Positions 59,359-64,000 of a DNA stretch of 64,000 nt are shown here, one piece after another. Location: the NCBI GenBank assembly GCA_045541475.1, contig JAZQJI010000031.1:8756-72755 (forward strand), read 5' to 3'. Below the pieces are notes generated by a model. The model was given only the letters and a program-made list of their open reading frames with translations. It was not told the origin of the DNA and did no database searches. The stretch comes from RGIG3077 sp045541475. Its GTDB lineage: Bacteria > Bacillota > Clostridia > Oscillospirales > Ruminococcaceae. Position 1 is the first letter of the stretch; the number at the start of each line of letters is the position of its first letter. Position numbers and translations under genes: made by a program.

Positions 59359-61562
59359 AAATACTTGAATATATTAACCCTGCGCTGTGCTCCTATCAGG
59401 AATGGCTGAGCATTGGAATGGCTCTTCATCACGCTGGATTCGATGTATCGGACTGGGATGCGTGGAGCAGGAACGACAACCGCTACAAATCGGGAGAGTG
59501 CGAGCGCAAATGGCACGGCTTTAACGGCTCGCATACTCCCGTTACAGCCGGCACAATAATTGCTCTTGCAAAGGAGCACGGCTGGGTGCCTTCCGCATCT
59601 AAGGAAGGCTATGAGCTTTCGTGGGATGATGAAATCAGCGACGAATACAGAGTTGTTGATACAAACTGGATTGAAAGCCGTGAAATTAAGCCTTTGTTCC
59701 CTGAATGGAATCCTATCAAGGAATTGACAACATATCTTTCGACGCTGTTTCAGTCCGATGAAAATGTCGGATATCTGATAGAAAGTTACAAAGATGACAG
59801 TGGTAAATACCGCCCCTGCAAAGGCGGCAATTATGACAGAACAGCAAGTGAGCTTATCAGAGAATTGCAAGGTTGCAACGGCGATATAGGCGCAGTAATC
59901 GGTGATGTAAACGAGAAAGCAGGCGCCTGGATAAGATTTAACCCCTTAGACGGAAACGGCGTTAAAAACGATAATGTAACGGCTTACCGCTATGCCCTTG
60001 TAGAAGCCGATGACGACAGCATTGAACATCAGAACGCAATTATCCGTGAGCTTGAACTGCCCGTTGCCGTGCTTGTTTACAGCGGTGGAAAATCTCTGCA
60101 TGCTATCGTTAAGATTGACGCCGATACATACGAAGAATACAGAAAGCGTGTTGATTATCTTTACGATATCTGCAAGAAAAACGGCTTGAAAATTGATACA
60201 TCAAATCGCAATCCCTCACGCTTGAGCCGTATGCCCGGTGTTGTCAGAGGTGAGCAGAAGCAGTATATCACTGCCATAAATATCGGCAAGGAAAGCTACA
60301 CCGAATGGAAAGAATGGATTGAAAGCTGTAACGATGATTTGCCCGATTTTGAAAACGCAGCAGATTTTATCGACGACCTGCCGCCGCTTTCTGCGCCGCT
60401 TATACACGGTGTATTAAGACAAGGCCACAAGATGCTTATTGCAGGACCTTCGAAAGCCGGCAAGAGCTTTCTGTTGATTGAGCTTTGCATTGCTTTGGCA
60501 GAAGGTACGCAATGGCTCGGCTGGAACTGTGCAAAGGGCAGAGTGCTGTATATAAATCTTGAGCTTGACCGTCCGAGCTGTCTGCATCGTTTAAAAAGTG
60601 CTTATGAGGCGCTTAAGATAACGCCTGAGAACGCTCAGAACATTGATATATGGAATTTAAGGGGCAAGGCACTGACAATGGACAAACTTGCGCCCAAGCT
60701 TATCAGACGCGCTGTAAAGAAGAATTATCTTGCTATTATCGTAGACCCTATCTACAAGATTATTACCGGTGATGAAAACAGCGCAGAGCAAATGGCACAT
60801 TTCTGTAATTTGTTTGATAAAATCTGCACGGAATTAGGCTGTGCTGTTATTTACTGTCATCATCACTCAAAAGGCGGTCAGGGGTCAAAGCGTTCAATGG
60901 ACAGAGCGGCAGGATCAGGCGTATTTGCAAGAGACCCCGATGCACTGCTTGATTTAATTGAGCTTGAGAAAACTCCCGAGCTTGAAAAACAACAGCAGGA
61001 TATGGCCGTATGCGACGTGTGTGCTTCGTGGTTAAAAAGGTGCGATGTGTTTGATGATGTATCGTATGACGAATTGCACAGCGCTGCACGTATGCAGGAG
61101 CTTGTTAAAGTTAAGCTTTCAACGTGGGCCCGTGATTCTGTTGAACATGATATTGCAATTGCCAAAAGACAGTCGGTGAAGCGCACGGCATGGCGCATTG
61201 AGGGCACGCTGCGAGAGTTTGAAAAGTTTGAGCCTAAAAACGTGTGGTTCGATTATCCCTGCCATATTGTTGATGATATCGGCGTTTTAGGTGATATTCA
61301 GCCCGAAGGAACGGCAATACAACAGAATTGGAAGAAGAATTTTGCTAAGAAAAAGAGCGATGCCGAAAGGAAAAACGACCGCAAAGAGAGTCTTGAAGCT
61401 GTATATCATATGTGCAATATGGATGGAAAAGTTACTATTCAGGACATCGCAGACTATACAGGAAAGTCGGAAAAAACTGTTCGCAGACATCTGAAAGAAC
61501 ACGGCGGTTTTTGGATTGAAGGCAGTGAGGTAGGATTAAAAAGCAGGGACAAAGTCGAGTGA
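59331..61562 (+). CDS. Phage primase/helicase-type replication protein
   Basis: A 743-aa protein. Residues 1-85 are PriCT-like (LSIGMALHHAGFDVSDWDAW, GECERKWHGFNGSHTPVTAG). About 190-330 is an archaeo-eukaryotic primase-like core (YRYALVEADDDSIEHQNAII, AVLVYSGGKSLHAIVKIDA, SRLSRMPGVVRGEQ). About 350-560 is a RepA/AAA_25 ATPase (LIAGPSKAGKSFLLIELCIA, LAIIVDPIYKIITGDENSAE, IYCHHHSKGG). The C-terminus is a winged helix (VTIQDIADYTGKSEKTVRRH). AAAGGAG is 10 bp before ATG 59331. Its last codons lie in the hairpin-repeat region. Confidence 0.88.
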   Translation: MEYDNSNLLEILEYINPALCSYQEWLSIGMALHHAGFDVSDWDAWSRNDNRYKSGECERKWHGFNGSHTPVTAGTIIALAKEHGWVPSASKEGYELSWDDEISDEYRVVDTNWIESREIKPLFPEWNPIKELTTYLSTLFQSDENVGYLIESYKDDSGKYRPCKGGNYDRTASELIRELQGCNGDIGAVIGDVNEKAGAWIRFNPLDGNGVKNDNVTAYRYALVEADDDSIEHQNAIIRELELPVAVLVYSGGKSLHAIVKIDADTYEEYRKRVDYLYDICKKNGLKIDTSNRNPSRLSRMPGVVRGEQKQYITAINIGKESYTEWKEWIESCNDDLPDFENAADFIDDLPPLSAPLIHGVLRQGHKMLIAGPSKAGKSFLLIELCIALAEGTQWLGWNCAKGRVLYINLELDRPSCLHRLKSAYEALKITPENAQNIDIWNLRGKALTMDKLAPKLIRRAVKKNYLAIIVDPIYKIITGDENSAEQMAHFCNLFDKICTELGCAVIYCHHHSKGGQGSKRSMDRAAGSGVFARDPDALLDLIELEKTPELEKQQQDMAVCDVCASWLKRCDVFDDVSYDELHSAARMQELVKVKLSTWARDSVEHDIAIAKRQSVKRTAWRIEGTLREFEKFEPKNVWFDYPCHIVDDIGVLGDIQPEGTAIQQNWKKNFAKKKSDAERKNDRKESLEAVYHMCNMDGKVTIQDIADYTGKSEKTVRRHLKEHGGFWIEGSEVGLKSRDKVE

Positions 61563-61695
61563 TTGTCCTTTGTCCCTCACTGGGACAACAGGGACAAACT
61601 CGAAGGGACAAATGTCCGAAGCAAAGGACAAACTCGAAAAATACCGACTTTGTCCTTGATAGGGACAAACTCGGGAAAATATCGACTTTGTCCCT
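61545..61695. repeat. Array of inverted GGGACAAACTCG repeats (candidate origin)
   Basis: The 14-mer A(A/G)GGACAAA(C/G)TCG(A/G) occurs at 61545, 61590, 61624 and 61661 on the plus strand and at 61644-61657 and 61682-61695 on the minus strand; partial copies lie at 61569 and 61604. Two tandem units pair as hairpins (61624-61657 and 61661-61695) with 6- to 7-bp loops. The array starts within the primase stop codon region and is followed by an AT-rich tract. Iteron-like binding sites or primase start sites are likely. Confidence 0.75.
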
Positions 61696-61708
61696 GGGAC
61701 AGACAAAC

Positions 61709-61762
61709 TATATTATTATAAATAATATATTTTGTAAGGTTTAAACTACCTTACAAAAAATA
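61709..61762. other. AT-rich tract with inverted repeat, possible unwinding element
   Basis: The run from 61709 to 61730 has no G or C except in single positions (TATTATTATAAATAATATA). It is followed by TTTTGTAAGGT (61730-61740) and ACCTTACAAAA (61748-61758), an 11-bp perfect inverted repeat. Low melting energy next to the repeat array suits a duplex-opening site. It could instead terminate the primase transcript. Confidence 0.5.
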
Positions 61763-61800
61763 TTTATAATAATTCACGGTACACATCGGAAAGGAGAAAA

Positions 61801-62046
61801 ATGGCAAAGAGGAATAAAGCAGAACAAGCCATCGTTGATATTGCAAAAAATATGCCACCACTGTATCACAAGCAACCCGGTATAGAATTTGATATTCGAA
61901 AATCAAGAACGCTTTGGTGGCTTGTTAAACAACCGGAAGTGTTGAATCATATCTGGAATATCGTCAAGCAGTCGGGCGCAATAAAATACGATCCAGTCAC
62001 AGGTAAATGGCAGGGTGTTGATTTCAAAGGTGAGGAAAAAACATGA
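61801..62046 (+). CDS. Small prophage protein (81 aa), unknown
   Basis: AAAGGAG precedes ATG 61801. MAKRNKAEQAIVDIAKNMPP, FDIRKSRTLWWLVKQPEVLN, YDPVTGKWQGVDFKGEE. Ends in ATGA overlap with the RusA gene. Function not recognised. Confidence 0.7.
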   Translation: MAKRNKAEQAIVDIAKNMPPLYHKQPGIEFDIRKSRTLWWLVKQPEVLNHIWNIVKQSGAIKYDPVTGKWQGVDFKGEEKT

Positions 62047-62435
62047 TGCAATTTTTTATGCCGATGATTCCGCCGACTGTGACGGCGCAGGAACATCAGG
62101 TTGCAGTCAGAAACGGCAAGCCGCATTTTTACAATCCGCCTGAGCTTGCGAAGGCGAAAGAAAAGCTTTGTGCAAATCTGGCCGCACACAAACCCGAAAG
62201 AAAACATGAAGGTGCTTTGCGATTGGTTGTCAAGTGGTGCTTTCCCGTTACGGCCAATCACAATGCCGGCGAATATAAAATCACAAGACCCGATACGGAC
62301 AACCTGAACAAGCTGCTTAAAGACTGCATGACACAAGTTGGATTCTGGAATGATGACGCGCAGGTCGCAAGCGAAATCTGTGAAAAGTTCTATTCCGACA
62401 TAACAGGTATTTGGATAAGGATTGATGAGTTATGA
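62043..62435 (+). CDS. rusA: RusA-like Holliday junction resolvase
   Basis: A 130-aa nuclease of the RusA family: FFMPMIPPTVTAQEHQVAVR, HFYNPPELAKAKEKL, then RPDTDNLNKLLKDCMTQVG and FWNDDAQVASEICEKFYS, with the conserved Asp residues. Resolves recombination branches in phage DNA. Start overlaps the previous stop (ATGA) and its stop overlaps the next start. Confidence 0.9.
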   Translation: MMQFFMPMIPPTVTAQEHQVAVRNGKPHFYNPPELAKAKEKLCANLAAHKPERKHEGALRLVVKWCFPVTANHNAGEYKITRPDTDNLNKLLKDCMTQVGFWNDDAQVASEICEKFYSDITGIWIRIDEL

Positions 62436-62623
62436 CGTTTGACGAAGCTGAAAATCAACTGAACAAAATCGTTGAATACGATAACGTGCGATATATGTTT
62501 CACGCTGTACTGATAGCGCAGGATATCAAAACGGGCGAATATTTATATTTTGCACGACTTTTGAGCTTGACGGCAAATTCGGTTATGGAATGTCGCCTAA
62601 GCGATGTTAAGAAAATATTTTGA
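62432..62623 (+). CDS. Small prophage protein (63 aa), unknown
   Basis: ATG 62432 in ATGA overlap. MTFDEAENQLNKIVEYDNVR, a short alpha/beta protein with YMFHAVLIAQDIKTGEYLYF. No family recognised. Confidence 0.6.
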   Translation: MTFDEAENQLNKIVEYDNVRYMFHAVLIAQDIKTGEYLYFARLLSLTANSVMECRLSDVKKIF

Positions 62624-62636
62624 AGGAGTTGAATTT

Positions 62637-62972
62637 ATGAAAGTAACAGTTATGAAAACAAAGAAAACTATCGCCGAAGCCCTGCTTGATGATTTCTTCA
62701 AGGGCGACGAAAATTACACGGGTAATGTTCAAGCAGTCGAAGAGGAACGTTCGGAGCACGATAAGCATTGGAACGAGTGCAGGCAGATTATGCAGTACAG
62801 CAACGAGAATGCAGAGATGAAGAAGCTTCTGCAGGAGCTTGTTGATATTGGGTATAGTCACGAATTCCAAGCTAAGCAACACAGTGATTTGCTTACTTGG
62901 GTAGATACTGTGAACGATATTATCTATAAGGCGCAAGAGCTTCTCGGAGGTGAGCAGAGTGCAAAAGTGTGA
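62637..62972 (+). CDS. Small prophage protein (111 aa), unknown
   Basis: AAGGAG lies 8 bp before ATG 62637. MKVTVMKTKKTIAEALLDDF, highly charged helical body (HDKHWNECRQIMQYSNENAE) and LLTWVDTVNDIIYKAQELLG. Not recognised. Confidence 0.65.
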   Translation: MKVTVMKTKKTIAEALLDDFFKGDENYTGNVQAVEEERSEHDKHWNECRQIMQYSNENAEMKKLLQELVDIGYSHEFQAKQHSDLLTWVDTVNDIIYKAQELLGGEQSAKV

Positions 62973-63234
62973 AAACTGCCTGCACAAAAAGGACTGCATC
63001 GACGGGGTGAATTTTAAGAACGCTGAGAGCTGTGAGAGGTTCAAGCCGAAAATGGCTCTGACACATGAAGAATATTTACAGCGCACATCTCGGTGTGCAA
63101 ACTGTATTCACAGCAAGGGCGTTGAAGATGGCTATGTTTACTGCTATAACTCAAGCATAAAGAATTATCCTTATGCAATTGATAATTTTGTTTTCTGCTC
63201 TGATTTTGTGGAAAGGAGTGACCTCGATGGATAA
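62959..63234 (+). CDS. Cys-rich small protein (91 aa), possible zinc-binding
   Basis: GTG 62959 with GGAGGTG 6 bp upstream. Two Cys groups: CENCLHKKDCIDGVNF with ESCERF, and CANCIHSKGVEDGYVYC with FCSDF. This spacing suits two zinc ribbons. Start 62950 would lie inside the SD. Confidence 0.65.
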   Translation: MQKCENCLHKKDCIDGVNFKNAESCERFKPKMALTHEEYLQRTSRCANCIHSKGVEDGYVYCYNSSIKNYPYAIDNFVFCSDFVERSDLDG

Positions 63235-63472
63235 GAAATTAAAGCCGTGCCCTTTTTGTGGCAACGAAGAGATAGTTGCACAGGTTGATAACATAAACAA
63301 TCGGTTTGTAATTTATTGCGCAAATGCTGACGAAGTTTGCCTTGCCGAAATGAGTTTGTCTTTCTCGGATGCAGGACTTGACAAAGGGCAGTTTATTGAT
63401 TTTGCGGAAATGAAAACCATAATGCAAGAGTTGGAAAATAATTGGAACAGGAGGGTGAGAGATGGAAAGTAA
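63227..63472 (+). CDS. Lar-like restriction-alleviation family protein
   Basis: ATG 63227 with GAAAGGAG upstream. MDKKLKPCPFCGNEEIVAQV has the CPFCG zinc motif of the Lar family, and NNRFVIYCANADEVCLAEMS holds the second pair. The end (MQELENNWNRRVRDG) is the family's usual helix. Lar proteins modulate host type I restriction during infection; for this member the role is inferred. Confidence 0.7.
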   Translation: MDKKLKPCPFCGNEEIVAQVDNINNRFVIYCANADEVCLAEMSLSFSDAGLDKGQFIDFAEMKTIMQELENNWNRRVRDGK

Positions 63473-63680
63473 TGCGGTTATTTTCGATAAGCCGTATTCG
63501 GCGGAAAGAATTGCAGAAGGTAGGGCGATAGAATGGGCGGTTTTTAGTGGCTCTTGCAATAAGTGCAAAAACCTGAAGCAATGTGTAAGCGATAGGCACT
63601 TTACATTTCCGCAAAATGCACCTTGTATGGTAAAGAAAGCTGAATTGTTGAAAGAAAGCGAGGATAAAGAAAATGCGTGA
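63462..63680 (+). CDS. Small Cys-containing prophage protein (72 aa)
   Basis: ATG 63462 inside the end of the previous gene. GSCNKCKNLKQCVSDRHF and NAPCMVKKAELLKESEDKEN; four Cys could bind zinc. Not recognised. Confidence 0.6.
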   Translation: MESNAVIFDKPYSAERIAEGRAIEWAVFSGSCNKCKNLKQCVSDRHFTFPQNAPCMVKKAELLKESEDKENA

Positions 63681-64000
63681 TAGATTGATTGAGTTGCTTA
63701 CAGACAATTTGCCAAAAGCCGATAATCCTTTACAGTTTGTTTCTGATGAGATTGTGGAACGCCTTGTCGATTATCTTCTTGAAAATGGCGTTATTGTATC
63801 GCCTTGTAAGGTGGGAGATAATGTTTATTGGATAAACAGAGTTTCATACAAAATCATGACCGACGAAGTTATATCCATACATCAATACGAGGACGGTTTT
63901 ACAATAACTACGAAAACCATAGGACAGAAATCCATTTCCACATATTGTTTAGATAGGTTCCTTGAGATAATGCACTTCACCAAAGAAGAAGCTGAACAGG
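63673..64000 (+). CDS. Prophage protein, 3' end off the window
   Basis: ATG 63673 (overlapping the previous stop by 8 bp) opens a frame with no stop to position 64000: MRDRLIELLTDNLPKADNPL, ERLVDYLLENGVIVSPCKVG and DNVYWINRVSYKIMTDEVIS. At least 109 aa. A short DUF4314- or YodL-like beta fold is conceivable but not supported. Confidence 0.6.
   Translation, partial: MRDRLIELLTDNLPKADNPLQFVSDEIVERLVDYLLENGVIVSPCKVGDNVYWINRVSYKIMTDEVISIHQYEDGFTITTKTIGQKSISTYCLDRFLEIMHFTKEEAEQ

Larger units (their letters stand above)
46592..64000. mobile_element. Prophage (or related integrative element), left arm; right end off the window
   Basis: Contiguous phage-type genes: tyrosine integrase, CI-like repressor with S24 domain, Cro-like and antirepressor proteins, ParB-like, Rad50/RecN-like, Sak4-like and DUF669 recombination proteins, SF2 helicase, primase-helicase, RusA, and many short early genes. 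Integrated at ssrA. No terminase, capsid or tail gene is reached, so the element could also be a satellite or an integrative plasmid-like element. Confidence 0.85.

Noticed and set aside
61545..61695. CRISPR array
   Set aside because: Repeats are short, in both orientations and unevenly spaced, with no cas gene. No other CRISPR-like pattern was noticed.

Overview
The window looks like a chromosomal segment of a low-GC, spore-forming gut clostridium of the Ruminococcus / Oscillospiraceae type. The evidence is a forespore sigma factor (sigG-like), MecA and YerC homologues, dockerin modules with Ca-binding repeats, a cellobiose 2-epimerase, PPi-type phosphofructokinase, NuoE/NuoF/GltD-like bifurcating-enzyme subunits and AT-rich promoters with 17-bp spacers. 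No species is assigned. From about 46.6 kb onward the window enters an integrated prophage or related element at the 3' end of ssrA. The element runs off the right edge.

Layout. 1-1.9 kb is a decayed corner: a TetR gene with an in-frame stop, an intact TetR-type operator, a frameshifted glgB 5' end fused to an IS3-type transposase 3' fragment, and an initiator tRNA with an extra base in its T-arm. 2-5.1 kb holds PPi-dependent phosphofructokinase and a PII-like protein / cation:proton antiporter pair. 5.1-8.4 kb holds a large secreted dockerin protein and a divergent 80-aa soluble protein. 8.5-12.8 kb is a three-gene operon for a soluble flavin/Fe-S complex resembling the Sporomusa-type transhydrogenase (Stn). 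13-19 kb has plsC, a dockerin + Cthe_2159-like carbohydrate-binding protein and a beta-propeller/HD-GYP membrane sensor. 19.2-24.4 kb has sigG, secA (with an internal extra domain) and cellobiose 2-epimerase. 24.5-28.9 kb has an FHA-SEDS/class B PBP pair, alkD and rpe. 28.9-33.3 kb has mecA (apparent CTG start), a partial and cysteine-depleted Rnf set (D-E-A), yerC, a methyltransferase and tRNA-Cys. 33.4-39.9 kb has a lipoprotein, a broken HAD gene, an N-truncated asparagine-synthetase-like gene with a GH13 amylase, CarD and a possible PD-(D/E)XK-type protein. 40-44 kb is an operon of a DigH-like glycosidase and an Amidase_3 protein. 44.3-46.6 kb has DUF1015, smpB and ssrA.

The prophage (46.6-64 kb) shows the integrase, an accessory gene co-transcribed with a CI-type repressor, a divergent switch with four operator sites in two geometries, Cro-like and antirepressor genes, small early genes, and a replication/recombination block. 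That block is ParB-like, Rad50/RecN-like ATPase, Sak4-like ATPase, DUF669, helicase, primase-helicase and RusA. A group of GGGACAAACTCG repeats arranged as hairpins, followed by an AT-rich tract, lies just after the primase and is a candidate origin. No structural genes are visible, so only the left arm is present.

The strongest leads are: the U32-C-like domain inserted in SecA; the Rnf DEA set lacking three of four cluster cysteines; the Stn-like complex; the DigH-like/amidase pair; the hairpin repeats after the prophage primase; and the inverted repeat after the ParB-like gene. Everything here was read by eye from the sequence. No alignments or searches were run.
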